45,855 bases of DNA from Pseudomonadota bacterium (GCA_018242205.1 JAFECJ010000034.1:1-45855); one strand, 5' to 3'. Numbered from the stretch's first letter, positions 12,963 through 22,365 are shown. Numbers and translations: made by a program. Notes: a model not told the origin generated them from the letters alone.

Positions 12963-14174
12963 TTAATGTTTCGTAAATTTCGCAAGCCGGACGAGTTCAA
13001 CGGCAACCGCCTCCATGATCTTCTGGTTTTCGGCTGAATACGCGTGGCGGTCATAGACCTCGCCAATTCCCCCCTCGACATGGTTTTGGATGCGGTTCAT
13101 CGCATCGCGACCGAAGCCGAGGGAAGTGATCATTGTCCCGTGGGTTCGACGGAGATCGTGCGGCGTGAACTTTTCAGGCGCCAGGTATCCAGCCTCCTTC
13201 GCCTCCTCTGCGAATCGCTTACGAACCTTTTGCATTGCCATGTCCAGAGAGAGACCGCGGAAAATCTGCGCCTCGTCGTCGGGCAACTCGCTCAGAACGT
13301 CCAGCACGGGTGCAGGCAGCCAGACACGGTGGTCTTTGCCGTTTTTTGTGCCCGGCCACTCGAGCTTTGGGTTCGGCGTGCCGGGCATTTGCCACCACCC
13401 GTCGACAATGTGCTCGCGACGCATATGGCGTACTTCGCCTGGACGTTGCCCGGTCAGAAGGATGACCTTGAGGACCGCGCTCTTGTAAAGTCCGGCCTCG
13501 TCGAACGCGCGCCAGGCAAACGGCAGTTCGCCGTTGGCGAGGACGCGCTCACGACTTTTCCGGGGATGCAGATCTATGGCTCGGCACGGGTTGAGTTGCA
13601 GCAGCTCTTCGCGGATCGCCCAATTGAAGATTGCCGAGGCCGCTGTCATCGTTTGGTTCGCCACCATTGGAGCGGCAATGCTACGGAAAGCGGCCTTCAC
13701 GTCCTGGCGAGTAATCGCGTCGATCTGCAGTTGGCCCCAGCGCTCCAGCAAATGTCGCCGGACAAGTTTGTCGGCTTGACGCCACGAACGATTGCGGACC
13801 TTCGCGTATTCTTCGAGGTAGCGCGTTGCCACATCGCCAAAAGTATTTGTCGCCCGAGCCGCCTTCTTTTCGGCGCAAGGGTCAAGGCCTTGTGCGACCT
13901 TGTATAGGACTTCGGCCGCCTTCATTCGGGCGTCAGCCAACCCTACCGCGTGAGCGCCGCCGATTGAAAACCAACGTCTCCGGCCCCGCACAGAATAGAT
14001 GCATTTCCACGCCTTGTGCCCCGTCGGCTGGATTTGCAACGACAACCCGCGCTGATGAAGGTCATAGACACGGTAGGTCCGCTCGCGGGGCTCCAAGTTG
14101 CGAATTAATAATTCAGTAAGCTTTACCTTCTTGGGCGCTTCGGTTGGCGCGCCGTCTCGTCTCGGCCGGGGCAT
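12963..14174 (-). CDS. int: P4-type tyrosine integrase
   Basis: A 403-residue site-specific recombinase. The N-terminal DUF4102-type arm-binding domain (residues 15-105, LTELLIRNLEPRERTYRVYDLHQRGLSLQIQPTG) is followed by a SAM-like core-binding domain (110-205) and the catalytic domain. Active-site residues are visible: R244 in LLTGQRPGEVRHM, H339-x-x-R342 in PHDLRRTHGT, H365 in NHVEGG, and the probable nucleophile Y374 in EVYDRHAY. It appears intact. The gene lies at the right end of the element and reads inward from the junction. P4-type integrases normally use tRNA 3' ends, but no tRNA is recognisable at the junction. Confidence 0.95.
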   Translation of the reverse strand: MPRPRRDGAPTEAPKKVKLTELLIRNLEPRERTYRVYDLHQRGLSLQIQPTGHKAWKCIYSVRGRRRWFSIGGAHAVGLADARMKAAEVLYKVAQGLDPCAEKKAARATNTFGDVATRYLEEYAKVRNRSWRQADKLVRRHLLERWGQLQIDAITRQDVKAAFRSIAAPMVANQTMTAASAIFNWAIREELLQLNPCRAIDLHPRKSRERVLANGELPFAWRAFDEAGLYKSAVLKVILLTGQRPGEVRHMRREHIVDGWWQMPGTPNPKLEWPGTKNGKDHRVWLPAPVLDVLSELPDDEAQIFRGLSLDMAMQKVRKRFAEEAKEAGYLAPEKFTPHDLRRTHGTMITSLGFGRDAMNRIQNHVEGGIGEVYDRHAYSAENQKIMEAVAVELVRLAKFTKH

Positions 14175-14470
14175 TCGCGGGAGTTCTCAAACTAACTTTG
14201 TGCTAACGATTTGGGCGCGATAGCGCTGAACGCGAATTAATGTCGGCGAAGCGAAAATCAAAGAGCGCACAGGGGGTTAGCTCTATTTTTGAAAAATCGC
14301 GCACGAGGGCGAATGCTAGCGAAATGGCAGAATGGTTAGTCGGGTCTTAACCTCGGCCCTCCTATTGTGCTTCACCCTTGGCCGCGGGGTCTCCCGCGCG
14401 ATCCCGACTGCCGGGAGCCGGTCCAGCGGATCGATCGCGCGACAACCCTCCCCGGCAACACGTGTTCCTT
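14175..14470. other. Element/chromosome junction region
   Basis: There is no supported gene between the integrase start and the aminotransferase. Composition shifts from AT-richer (to about 14340) to GC-rich core sequence, so the right attachment site probably lies here. No tRNA or clear direct repeat with 5245-5560 was found. A 10-bp palindrome AACACGTGTT (14457-14466) precedes the aminotransferase ATG. Confidence 0.5.
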
Positions 14471-15691
14471 ATGTCGATCGTGACCGCCCACCGCGAAAAT
14501 CCCACCTCCGCCGCAGCGGCCGCCGAGGCCAGCCGTTCGCCTTTCGTCCGGCTGACCGACCTCATTGCCGGCATTGCGCCCGGCAAGCCGGTGATCAACC
14601 TGTCGGTCGGCGAGCCGCAGCACGCGATCCCGGATTTCGTCGGCCCGGTGCTGGCGCAGCACATCGCCGAGTTCGGCAAGTATCCGGCCAACAAGGGCGC
14701 CGAGCCATTCCGCCAGGCGGTCGCGCAATGGCTCGGCCGCCGCTACGACCTCGCCAGGCCCGTCGATCCGGAAAATGAGGTGCTGGTGCTCAGCGGCACG
14801 CGCGAGGGCCTGTTCCTCGGCGCCATCGCCGCCAAGCGCTACGTGACCAATCGCGTCGGGCAGCCGGCGATCCTGATCCCCAATCCGTTCTACGCCGCTT
14901 ACGCCGCCGGTGCGACCGCCGCCGAATGCGAGCCGGTCTATCTGCCGAGCACCCGCGAGCACGGCTTTTTGCCCGATCTCGACGCCCTTGACGAAGCGCT
15001 GCTCAAGCGCACCGTCGCTTTCTACTTCGCGTCGCCGTCCAATCCGCAAGGCGCCGTGGCCGATCGCGCCTATCTCGAACGGTTGGTGGCGCTGGCGCGC
15101 CGCTACGGCTTCATCATCTTCGCCGACGAGTGCTATTGCGAGATCTATACCAAGGACAAGCCGGCCGGCATGCTCGAAGCCGCCGGTGAAGGCTTCGCCA
15201 ACACCATCGTCTTTCACTCGCTGTCGAAGCGCTCGAACCTGCCCGGTCTGCGCATGGGCTTCGTCGCCGGCGACAAGAACTTCCTCGCCGCGTTTCTCGA
15301 ACTGCGCAACGTCGCTGCGCCGCAAGTGCCGGTGCCGCTGCAGCACGTCGGTGCCGCCGCCTATAACGACGAAGCGCATGTCATCAAGAACCGCGAACTC
15401 TACAACGCCAAGTTCGACCTCGCCGACCAGATCATCGGCGACCGTTACGGCTACAAGCGTCCTTCTGGCGGCTTCTTTCTCTGGCTCGACGTATCGAAGC
15501 AGGGCGGCAGCGAGGCCGTGACCAAGAAGCTATGGGCCGAGGCCGGCGTTCGCGTCGTGCCGGGCAAATATCTGGCGCGCGAACAGCAGGACGGCTCCAA
15601 CCCCGGCGCCGACTATATTCGTGTCGCCATGGTGCAGAACGCCGAAGCCACCGCTGAAGCCCTGCACCGCATTGTCGACGTGCTGGGGTGA
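14471..15691 (+). CDS. PLP-dependent class I/II aminotransferase (DapC-like)
   Basis: A 406-residue fold-type I aminotransferase. ATG 14471 (MSIVTAHRENP) is preferred because it opens with the family's usual N-terminus; a longer frame to 14378 is Arg/Pro-rich and looks non-coding. Motifs include LSVGEPQHAIPDFV, the KYPANKGAEPFRQAVA substrate loop, ASPSNPQG (the NP-G loop), FADECYCEIY (Asp binding the PLP pyridine) and HSLSKRSNLPGLRMG with the Schiff-base lysine. Related alphaproteobacterial genes are annotated as succinyldiaminopimelate aminotransferase, acting in lysine and peptidoglycan precursor synthesis; this assignment is by resemblance. It is the first core gene right of the element, followed by ftsK. 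Confidence 0.88.
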   Translation: MSIVTAHRENPTSAAAAAEASRSPFVRLTDLIAGIAPGKPVINLSVGEPQHAIPDFVGPVLAQHIAEFGKYPANKGAEPFRQAVAQWLGRRYDLARPVDPENEVLVLSGTREGLFLGAIAAKRYVTNRVGQPAILIPNPFYAAYAAGATAAECEPVYLPSTREHGFLPDLDALDEALLKRTVAFYFASPSNPQGAVADRAYLERLVALARRYGFIIFADECYCEIYTKDKPAGMLEAAGEGFANTIVFHSLSKRSNLPGLRMGFVAGDKNFLAAFLELRNVAAPQVPVPLQHVGAAAYNDEAHVIKNRELYNAKFDLADQIIGDRYGYKRPSGGFFLWLDVSKQGGSEAVTKKLWAEAGVRVVPGKYLAREQQDGSNPGADYIRVAMVQNAEATAEALHRIVDVLG

Positions 15692-15751
15692 CAATGAATT
15701 GTTCACCGGCGCGGGAGCAATAAGGCGGACGTGAAAGGGCGATAGAGCAGA

Positions 15752-18220
15752 ATGGCAGCCACTGACCGCAATCTCGACGTCGTCGCATTTGTCGTGGATC
15801 ATTTCCGCGACATTCTGCGCCGTCGCCTGCGGGAATTGTGCGGCCTGACGCTGCTGATCTGCGCGCTGCTCGGGGCCATCGCGCTTGCCACCTGGTCGGT
15901 GCAGGATCCCTCGCTCAGCCACGCCACCCAGAAACCAATCGTCAATCTGCTCGGCCTGCCCGGTGCCATCTTCGCCGATCTGGCTATGCAGCTCCTGGGT
16001 CTCGCCAGCGTCATGCTGCTGCTGCCGGAAGCTCTGCTCGGCTGGCGGCTGCTGTCGCACAAACCGCTTGGCGAAAGCTGGCGCACCTTGATCTGGATCG
16101 TTGCTGCGTTTCTGGCCGCCGGTTTCTCCTCGACGCTGCCACGCATCGGCACCTGGCCGCTGCCGACCGGTCTCGGCGGCGCCTGCGGCGATGCCATGCT
16201 GATCCTGCCGGCGTTGCTGCTCGGCCACGCCTTCAAGGGCCTGCCACTGATCGGCGTCGCGCTCGCCTTCGCGCTCGCCGCCGTCGTCGCCGTCATGGTC
16301 GCCGCCGGCATCAGCTTGAAGCGCCGCGCCGCGGAAACCGAGGCTAACGCCGAAGAGGATTTTGACGAGGACGAGGACGAAGACGGCGAGGAAGAAGAGG
16401 CCGATCGCGGCTCGCCGATGCTCGGCATGATCGTGCACGCGCTGTTGAGCTGGAAGGCCCGCATCGGCCGCTGGCTCCGCGGCAAGGTGCAGCGCTCGCT
16501 GGAGCCTGCCGCCGTGCCGAAGGGCCCGCGCCAGGAGCCGCGCTTCGACAATCTCGGCCGCGTCGCAGCGCCGAGCATGGCGCCCGCCCACGACGACGAT
16601 GAAGAATACGAGGAAGACGACGAGGAAGAGGAAGAAGAGGCGCCACGCACCAGGCGCACCACCTCCGCCGCCCCGGCCAAGAAGAAAAACGGCCGGTTCC
16701 AGCTGCCTTCGCTCAATTTCCTGTCGGCGCAGAAGCCCGGGGAAAAAGCCGCGATGCCGAAGGACGTCATCGACGCCGCGGCGCAGTCGCTGGAAAGCGT
16801 ACTCGGCGATTTCGGCGTGCGCGGCGAGATCGTCAATGCCCGTCCCGGTCCGGTCGTCACCTTGTACGAGCTCGAACCGGCGCCCGGCATCAAGTCATCG
16901 CGCGTCATTGGCCTCGCCGACGACATTGCCCGCTCGATGAGCGCCGTGTCGGCGCGCGTCGCCGTCGTGCCCGGCCGCAACGCCATCGGCATCGAACTGC
17001 CGAATCCAGTGCGCGAGAAGGTCTATTTCCGCGAACTCTTGTCGACCAAGGACTACAACGAAAACGCCGCCAAGCTGCCGCTCTGCCTCGGCAAAACGAT
17101 CGGTGGCGAACCTGTCATCGTCGATCTTGCCCGTATGCCGCATCTCTTGATCGCCGGCACCACCGGCTCGGGCAAATCGGTCGCTATCAACACCATGATC
17201 CTGTCGCTGCTATACAAGCTGACGCCGGATCAGTGCCGCCTGATCATGGTCGATCCGAAGATGCTCGAACTCTCGGTCTATGACGGCATCCCGCATCTGC
17301 TGACACCGGTCGTCACCGATCCGAAGAAGGCGGTGGTCGCCCTCAAATGGGCGGTGCGCGAGATGGAGGGCCGCTACAAGAACATGGCCAAGCTCGGCGT
17401 GCGCAACATCGACGGCTACAATCAGCGCGTCGCCGAAGCGAAAGCCAAGGGCGAAGTGCTGACGCGCACGGTGCAGACTGGCTACGACAAGGAATCCGGC
17501 CAGGCCATCTACGAGAAGGAAGAGCTGGCGCTCGAGCCGCTGCCTTACATCGTCGTCATCGTCGACGAAATGGCCGACCTGATGATGGTCGCCGGCAAGG
17601 ACATCGAAGGCGCGATCCAGCGTCTGGCGCAGATGGCGCGCGCCGCCGGCATTCATGTCGTGCTGGCGACGCAGCGTCCGTCGGTCGACGTCATCACCGG
17701 CACCATCAAGGCGAACTTCCCGACCCGCATCTCCTTCCAGGTCACCTCGAAGATCGACTCGCGCACCATCCTCGGCGAGATGGGCGCCGAGCAACTGCTC
17801 GGCCAGGGCGACATGCTGTACATGGCCGGCGGCGGCCGCATCAGCCGCGTCCACGGTCCTTTCGTCTCCGACGCCGAGGTCGAAAAGATCGTCAATCATC
17901 TCAAGGCGCAGGGCGCGCCGGAATATCTGGAAGAAGTCACCGCCTCCGACGAGCTCGAGGAAGGCGAGGACGGCGCCGTGTTCGACAACACCAGCATGGG
18001 CGCGGATGGCGGCGGCGATCTCTACAGCCAGGCCGTCGCCATCGTGAAGCGCGATCGCAAGGCTTCGACATCCTACATCCAGCGCCGCCTGCAGATCGGC
18101 TACAACCGCGCTGCTTCGCTGATGGAGCGCATGGAAAACGAAGGCATCATCGGCCAGGCCAACCACGCCGGAAAACGCGAGATTCTCATTCCGGAGGACC
18201 CGAACAGCGACCGTTTCTGA
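15752..18220 (+). CDS. ftsK: DNA translocase FtsK
   Basis: An 822-residue cell-division DNA pump. The N-terminal membrane domain (about residues 20-190) has four to five helices, including [17 protein letters not shown] and [17 protein letters not shown] linker rich in acidic runs ([14 protein letters not shown] and a second near 290) and Pro/Ala precedes the RecA-like motor. Walker A is GTTGSGKS (469-476), Walker B lies in [14 protein letters not shown], and [17 protein letters not shown] is the classic FtsK stretch. The C-terminal gamma winged-helix domain (about 755-815, [30 protein letters not shown]) reads KOPS sites. It sits at the septum and moves dimer-resolution sites to XerCD. Order aminotransferase-ftsK-lolA-xth is common in this group. 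Confidence 0.97.
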   Translation: MAATDRNLDVVAFVVDHFRDILRRRLRELCGLTLLICALLGAIALATWSVQDPSLSHATQKPIVNLLGLPGAIFADLAMQLLGLASVMLLLPEALLGWRLLSHKPLGESWRTLIWIVAAFLAAGFSSTLPRIGTWPLPTGLGGACGDAMLILPALLLGHAFKGLPLIGVALAFALAAVVAVMVAAGISLKRRAAETEANAEEDFDEDEDEDGEEEEADRGSPMLGMIVHALLSWKARIGRWLRGKVQRSLEPAAVPKGPRQEPRFDNLGRVAAPSMAPAHDDDEEYEEDDEEEEEEAPRTRRTTSAAPAKKKNGRFQLPSLNFLSAQKPGEKAAMPKDVIDAAAQSLESVLGDFGVRGEIVNARPGPVVTLYELEPAPGIKSSRVIGLADDIARSMSAVSARVAVVPGRNAIGIELPNPVREKVYFRELLSTKDYNENAAKLPLCLGKTIGGEPVIVDLARMPHLLIAGTTGSGKSVAINTMILSLLYKLTPDQCRLIMVDPKMLELSVYDGIPHLLTPVVTDPKKAVVALKWAVREMEGRYKNMAKLGVRNIDGYNQRVAEAKAKGEVLTRTVQTGYDKESGQAIYEKEELALEPLPYIVVIVDEMADLMMVAGKDIEGAIQRLAQMARAAGIHVVLATQRPSVDVITGTIKANFPTRISFQVTSKIDSRTILGEMGAEQLLGQGDMLYMAGGGRISRVHGPFVSDAEVEKIVNHLKAQGAPEYLEEVTASDELEEGEDGAVFDNTSMGADGGGDLYSQAVAIVKRDRKASTSYIQRRLQIGYNRAASLMERMENEGIIGQANHAGKREILIPEDPNSDRF

Positions 18221-18375
18221 GCGCGGACGGAACCCGTTCCGGCTTCGGTTGCTGCGATTTAACCCGAATCACCGCATGATCCCGATACGCCGGGGTCGTG
18301 AAATAGCCACAGCCAGTCCCTAAGTTCAGTCACAATCGGGGCGGCCGACATCGAAAGCGCGAGGCAGAGACCTTG

Positions 18376-19233
18376 ATGGCGCGTGCACAAATTCTGCGGA
18401 CGGCGACGATCACCGTGGCGGCCGTTTTGTTGGCGGCGCCGGTGTGGGCGCAAGGCGTGCCGCTGCCGAAATCCCGGCCGCAAATGACGGCGCAATTGAC
18501 GAAGCAAACGGCGATTCAAGCGGCGAGACAGGCCGCGAAGCCGCCAGCAACGCTGTCGGCCGACGACGTCACCTTCGCCAGGCCGCGGGCCATCCCGCCG
18601 CAGGCGCTCGTCACCCAGGCCCAGGCACCCAACCCGATCAGCAATCCCTTCGCAGGCCTGCTCGGCAAGACCACCAGCGGTCCGACGGCGCAACTGACGC
18701 CCGAGCAGAAGACGATCATCGACAAGATCAACGCCTATCTATCCAACACCCAGAAACTGACCGGGCGCTTTGTTCAGGTCGGTCCCGATGGCCGCAAGAC
18801 CGAAGGCGAATTCTATTTGTCGAAGCCCGGCAAGGTCCGCTTCGAATATGACGATCCGAGCCCGATCGAGCTGATCGCCGACGGCGATTCCGTGGTGGTG
18901 CGCGATCGCAAGTTGGCAACGCAGGATGTCTATCCGCTGTCGCAGACGCCGCTGCGCTTCCTGCTGTCCAACCGTGTCGACCTGCTGCACGACGCCAATC
19001 TCAAGGCGGTCTATGCCGACGACGTCTTCGTCACCGCGGTGGTCGAGGAACACAACGGCATTGTCGGCACCAGCCGGCTGATGATCATGTTCGACGCCAA
19101 GGACATGCAGCTCAAACAATGGACCGTCACCGACCCGCAGGGCTACGACACCACGGTCGCGGTTTATAACCTCGACACCACCAAGACGCCCGACCCGAGC
19201 CTGTTCAAGATCGACTACACAAGGTACCGCTGA
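18376..19233 (+). CDS. lolA: Periplasmic lipoprotein carrier LolA
   Basis: A 285-residue exported protein that ferries outer-membrane lipoproteins across the periplasm. The signal peptide (ATVAAVLLAAPVWAQG region) is followed by an unusually long Ala/Gln/Pro-rich segment of about 90 residues, then the LolA half-barrel from about residue 118 (IIDKINAYLSNTQKLTGRFVQVGPDGRKTEGEFYLSKPGKVRFEYDDPSPIELIADGDSVVVRDRK) and C-terminal TVTDPQGYDTTVAVYNL. ATG 18376 is used; a TTG lies one codon upstream. It follows ftsK as in many alphaproteobacteria. Confidence 0.93.
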   Translation: MARAQILRTATITVAAVLLAAPVWAQGVPLPKSRPQMTAQLTKQTAIQAARQAAKPPATLSADDVTFARPRAIPPQALVTQAQAPNPISNPFAGLLGKTTSGPTAQLTPEQKTIIDKINAYLSNTQKLTGRFVQVGPDGRKTEGEFYLSKPGKVRFEYDDPSPIELIADGDSVVVRDRKLATQDVYPLSQTPLRFLLSNRVDLLHDANLKAVYADDVFVTAVVEEHNGIVGTSRLMIMFDAKDMQLKQWTVTDPQGYDTTVAVYNLDTTKTPDPSLFKIDYTRYR

Positions 19234-19235
19234 TC

Positions 19236-19346
19236 CGTCACCCTGAGGTGCGCGCCGAAGGCGCGCCTCGAAGGGCGACGGCCCCGGCACCTCGGCCGCA
19301 TCCTTCGAGGCTCGCCGCCAACGCGGCTCGCACCTCAGGATGACGG
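19236..19346. repeat. Imperfect-palindrome intergenic repeat, copy 1
   Basis: Outer arms CCGTCACCCTGAGGTGCG (left) and its complement at 19329-19346 differ at one position. Inner parts hold further self-complementary segments (GCGCGCC...). It shares the CTGAGG / CCTTCGA / CTCAGGATGA signature with repeats at 20232 and 30463. It lies directly after the lolA stop and may end the ftsK-lolA transcript. Confidence 0.75.
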
Positions 19347-19410
19347 GTCGGGGGACAAACTTCGTCCCAACATGGCATTCGCGGCGCCGCGCCCCTAGAT
19401 TAGCGGCGCC

Positions 19411-20229
19411 ATGGCTTTCAAAATCACCACCTGGAATATCAATTCCGTCCGTCTGCGCATCGATCTGGTCGCCAAATTCCTGAAAAGCGCGCGCCCCGAC
19501 GTGTTGTGCCTGCAAGAAACCAAATGCCCGGACGACGCCTTTCCGCTCAAGCGCTTCCACAGACTCGGTTACGAATATACCGCGCTGAGCGGCCAGAAAG
19601 GCTATCACGGCGTCGCCATCGTCTCGCGCCTGCCGTTCGAAAGCTGGAGCATCGAGAATTTCTGCGGCAAGACCGATTGCCGCCACATCTCCGTCGTGCT
19701 CGGCGATAAGGCCGGGCTGAAAGATCCGCTGACGCTGCATAATTTCTACGTGCCGGCCGGCGGCGACGAGCCAGATCCCGAGATCAACGTCAAGTTCAAG
19801 CACAAGCTCGACTTCCTCGACGAGATGACCGTGCTGCCGTCGTTGCGTCCGGCCAAGGGCCAGCGCGCCATTCTGGTCGGCGATCTCAACGTCGCGCCGC
19901 TCGAGCACGACGTCTGGAGCCACAAACAAATGCTCAAAGTGGTGTCGCATACGCCGATCGAGTGCGAGAAGCTGACCGCGGCGCGACAGGCCGGTGGCTG
20001 GATCGACACCATGCGCGTGCTGACGCCCGAGCCGGAGAAGATCTTCACGTGGTGGAGCTACCGCGCCATGGACAACTGGCTCACCTCCAATCGCGGCCGA
20101 CGGCTCGATCATGTCTGGACTTCCGACGCGCTCGCGGGTCAGGTGTCCAAGATCAAGATCGCCAAGGATTTCCGCGGCTACGAAAAACCGTCGGACCATG
20201 TACCGGTCACGACGACGGTGGAGATATAG
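19411..20229 (+). CDS. xth: Exodeoxyribonuclease III (AP endonuclease)
   Basis: A 272-residue ExoIII-family enzyme that cuts at abasic sites and trims 3' ends in base excision repair. Motifs run in order: WNINSVRLR (Asn of the metal site), CLQETKCPD (Glu), YHGVAIVSR, FYVPAGGDEP, VGDLNVAP (Asp/Asn), TWWSYR, LDHVWTSD and SDHVPVTT (terminal Asp-His). Length is standard. It lies between two intergenic repeats and has no strong ribosome site upstream of ATG 19411; the local start MAFKITTWNINS is nonetheless the family consensus. Confidence 0.95.
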   Translation: MAFKITTWNINSVRLRIDLVAKFLKSARPDVLCLQETKCPDDAFPLKRFHRLGYEYTALSGQKGYHGVAIVSRLPFESWSIENFCGKTDCRHISVVLGDKAGLKDPLTLHNFYVPAGGDEPDPEINVKFKHKLDFLDEMTVLPSLRPAKGQRAILVGDLNVAPLEHDVWSHKQMLKVVSHTPIECEKLTAARQAGGWIDTMRVLTPEPEKIFTWWSYRAMDNWLTSNRGRRLDHVWTSDALAGQVSKIKIAKDFRGYEKPSDHVPVTTTVEI

Positions 20230-20231
20230 TC

Positions 20232-20389
20232 CCCTCATGGTGAGGAGCGCTGCGCGGCAGCGCGTCTCGAACATCGGAAGTCGGCTATAGCCGACTTCCT
20301 AATATCTAATGCCAATATCGGGCAAGCCCGATATTGGTGGCCGCCCATCCTTCGAAACGCATTGCTTCGCAATGCTCCTCAGGATGAGG
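20232..20389. repeat. Composite hairpin repeat, copy 2, with four nested hairpins
   Basis: Outer arms CCTCATGGTGAGGAGCG and CTCCTCAGGATGAGG enclose a small hairpin GCGCTGC/GCAGCGC, a perfect 24-bp palindrome (arms GGAAGTCGGCTA, 20276-20299), a 12-bp-stem hairpin with a 2-nt loop (arm CCAATATCGGGC, 20312-20337) and a GCATTGC/GCAATGC hairpin. It fills the gap between the convergent xth and cyclic-nucleotide-binding genes. Confidence 0.8.
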
Positions 20390-20394
20390 TCGGA

Positions 20395-20847
20395 TTACTT
20401 CTCCATCTTCCGCTTCACCACGCCAAGTTCGCGCTGGAACGTATCGAGCCGCTTGGCGACGAGATCGCGCAGCGCCACCGCCGCGGCCGGATAGCCTTCC
20501 AGCATCTTGCGGAACAAGGTGCGCGGCAGCCGCAGCACCGTCACCGGCTCCTGGGCAATCGCGGTTGCCTGCCATACCATGTCGGTGAGCAGCGCCATTT
20601 CGCCGACCAGCGCGCCGGGGCCGACGCTGACATCCTTGCCTTCGGCGAAACTGCCTGGCTCAAGCAGCAACGAACCTTCGAGCAGCAGATAGCCGCCGTC
20701 GGCCAATTCGCCGGCATAGAACAGCGTCGCGCCGGTCTGCAGCGAGCGCGCCTCGGCGCCGATGGCGAGAATGCGCAAGGCCTCCTTGTCGAGCGCCGAA
20801 AACAGCGGCACGCGACGGAAGAAGGCTATGTCGTCATCGAGGGACAT
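20395..20847 (-). CDS. Cyclic-nucleotide-binding domain protein without DNA-binding domain
   Basis: A 150-residue protein made almost only of a Crp-type cyclic-nucleotide-binding fold: VPLFSALDKEALRILAIGAEARSLQTGATLFYAGELADGGYLLLEGSLLL, then GPGALVGEMALLTDMVWQATAIAQEPVTVLRL. The phosphate cassette region GALVGEMALLTD is present, but the arginine expected for cyclic-nucleotide phosphate binding reads W-Q-A, so nucleotide binding is doubtful. The C-terminal helix (ALRDLVAKRLDTFQRELGVVKRKMEK) replaces an HTH. It lies 43 nt downstream of the response regulator gene on the same strand and could act in the same pathway. Confidence 0.85.
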   Translation of the reverse strand: MSLDDDIAFFRRVPLFSALDKEALRILAIGAEARSLQTGATLFYAGELADGGYLLLEGSLLLEPGSFAEGKDVSVGPGALVGEMALLTDMVWQATAIAQEPVTVLRLPRTLFRKMLEGYPAAAVALRDLVAKRLDTFQRELGVVKRKMEK

Positions 20848-20890
20848 GTTTATTCGGCCGCCCCGCTCGTCGCCGCGACATCCACGACGC

Positions 20891-21577
20891 TCACGGCACC
20901 AGCTTGTAGCCGCCGGCCTCGGTCACCAGGATCGCCGGCGTGGCCGCGTCCTTTTCGACCTTCTGCCGCAGCCGGTAGATGTGCGTTTCCAGCGTATGCG
21001 TGGTGACACCGGAATTGTAACCCCACACTTCCTGCAGCAGCGTCTCGCGCGATACCGGCTTCTGCCCGGCACGATAGAGAAAGCGCAGGATCGCGGTCTC
21101 CTTTTCGGTCAGCCGCACCTTGTTGCCCTTCGGACTGAGCAGCAGCTTCGAGCTCGGCCTAAATGAATAGGGGCCGATGTTGAATACCGCGTCTTCGCTG
21201 GCCTCATGCTGGCGCAGTTGCGCGCGGATGCGCGCCAGGAGCACGGCGAAGCGGAACGGCTTGACGACGTAATCATTGGCGCCGGACTCGAGGCCGAGAA
21301 TGGTGTCGCTGTCGGTGTCGTGCCCGGTCAGCATGATGATCGGTGCCTTGAAGCCGCTTTTGCGCAGAATCTTCACGGCCTCACGGCCGTCGATGTCGGG
21401 CAGGCCGACATCCATCAGCACCAGATCGATCTGGTCATTCTTGGCGGTCTGGACGCCCTTGGTGCCGTTGTCGACGGATATGACATCGAACTCGTCGTGC
21501 AGCGCCAGTTGCTCGACCAGCGCTTCGCGCAATTCGGTATCGTCATCGACAATGAGGATCGTCCGCTTATTCGCCAT
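20891..21577 (-). CDS. OmpR-family response regulator
   Basis: A 228-residue two-component regulator. The receiver domain (residues 5-120) has the acidic pair DDD near 11-13, the phospho-acceptor in LVLMDVGLPD near residue 56, Thr in MLTGHD and Lys in VKPF. The C-terminal winged helix (about 130-228) shows RLTEKETAILRFLYRAGQKPVSRETLLQEVWGYNSGVTTHTLETHIYRLRQKVE, typical OmpR/PhoB type. No sensor kinase is adjacent; the small cyclic-nucleotide-binding gene follows on the same strand. The gene is divergent from the L,D-transpeptidase gene, separated by about 257 nt that contain no supported gene. Confidence 0.93.
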   Translation of the reverse strand: MANKRTILIVDDDTELREALVEQLALHDEFDVISVDNGTKGVQTAKNDQIDLVLMDVGLPDIDGREAVKILRKSGFKAPIIMLTGHDTDSDTILGLESGANDYVVKPFRFAVLLARIRAQLRQHEASEDAVFNIGPYSFRPSSKLLLSPKGNKVRLTEKETAILRFLYRAGQKPVSRETLLQEVWGYNSGVTTHTLETHIYRLRQKVEKDAATPAILVTEAGGYKLVP

Positions 21578-21834
21578 TGCTCGTTAATCCCTCGACGCAC
21601 CCGCCGGGCCTCCCCCGTCGCGGGGTTGCGGGCCGCTTCGGCCATTTGCCGTTCTGGCATCTTATCGGCGCGGGGTCTTTTGGAAAATTCGGCGGCGGCC
21701 GATTTCCGCACCGGATCGGCGCGGATGCGCCTGCTCCGAGGCGCGGGCCTAGACCATTCGGGTGGGAAAAAGCAAGCTGTACCTGGTATTTAGGCCAGCT
21801 TCCCTCTACGCTCCCGCGACCTCTCAAGGCCCTC

Positions 21835-22365
21835 ATGCGCAGCACAACGCTGACCCTTCTGACCGTTCGTCACCGGCCCGGCAATCCACGCCAGGGCTGG
21901 CTGGTCGCGGGCCCGTTCACCCTGCCGGTGTCGCTGGGCCGCGGCGGCATCAAGGCCAACAAACGCGAGGGCGATGGCGGCACGCCGCGCGGCGTTTTCC
22001 GGTTGAAGCGGCTGTGGTGGCGCGCCGACCGCCAACAACGGCCGGCGACTTTGCTGCCGTCACGGCGCATCGCAAGCGACGATGGCTGGTGCGAAGACCC
22101 GGCCTCGCGCCATTACAACCGCCCGATCAAGGTGCCGCCCGGCTCGACCGCGGATCGGCTGGCGCGCACCGACCACCTCTACGACTTCATCATCGAGCTC
22201 GACCACAACACCCGGCCGCGGATCGCCGGCCGTGGCAGCGCCGTCTTCATCCACGCCGCGCGGCCGCAATTCGCACCCACCGCCGGCTGCGTCGGTCTCG
22301 ATCTGCGCGCCTTACGCCGCCTGATTGCACGGCTCGGTCCGCGCACGCGCATCGTAGTTGATTAA
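21835..22365 (+). CDS. YkuD-type L,D-transpeptidase
   Basis: A 176-residue protein with an L,D-transpeptidase catalytic domain, which forms 3-3 peptidoglycan cross-links or attaches proteins to the wall. The active-site signature is FIHAARPQFAPTAGCVGLDLRAL, with His, Gly and the nucleophilic Cys near residue 155. The upstream part has GRGGIKANKREGDGGTPRGVFRL, the usual substrate-loop segment. ATG 21835 has AAGG 6 nt upstream; the longer frame to 21577 overlaps the divergent promoter region and is rejected. No signal peptide is seen, which is common in this short subfamily. Confidence 0.9.
   Translation: MRSTTLTLLTVRHRPGNPRQGWLVAGPFTLPVSLGRGGIKANKREGDGGTPRGVFRLKRLWWRADRQQRPATLLPSRRIASDDGWCEDPASRHYNRPIKVPPGSTADRLARTDHLYDFIIELDHNTRPRIAGRGSAVFIHAARPQFAPTAGCVGLDLRALRRLIARLGPRTRIVVD

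Larger units (their letters stand above)
5501..14174. mobile_element. Integrated element with P4-type integrase, AlpA, HUH Rep and TGT/DpdA-like protein
   Basis: The interval has lower GC and less biased codon use than the core genes to the right. It contains a tyrosine integrase at its right end, an AlpA-like excisionase, a probable rolling-circle Rep, and small uncharacterised proteins, two of which match families I associate with mobile or accessory DNA. The integrase reads inward from the right junction with core genes (aminotransferase from 14471). The limits given are the outermost element genes. True ends probably lie in 5245-5500 and 14175-14470, but no direct repeat or tRNA target could be recognised, and the stress module on the left might also be part of a larger island. 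Confidence 0.7.

Noticed and set aside
14315..14375. tRNA-like string (GGCAGAATGGTTAG) near the integrase junction as a possible target tRNA
   Set aside because: No acceptor stem, no anticodon stem pairing and no GGTTCGAATCC T-arm could be formed on either strand.
5245..14470. Direct repeats that could be attL/attR (for example GGTCTCCC words on both sides)
   Set aside because: Only 8-nt or shorter matches at non-equivalent positions; not distinguishable from chance.
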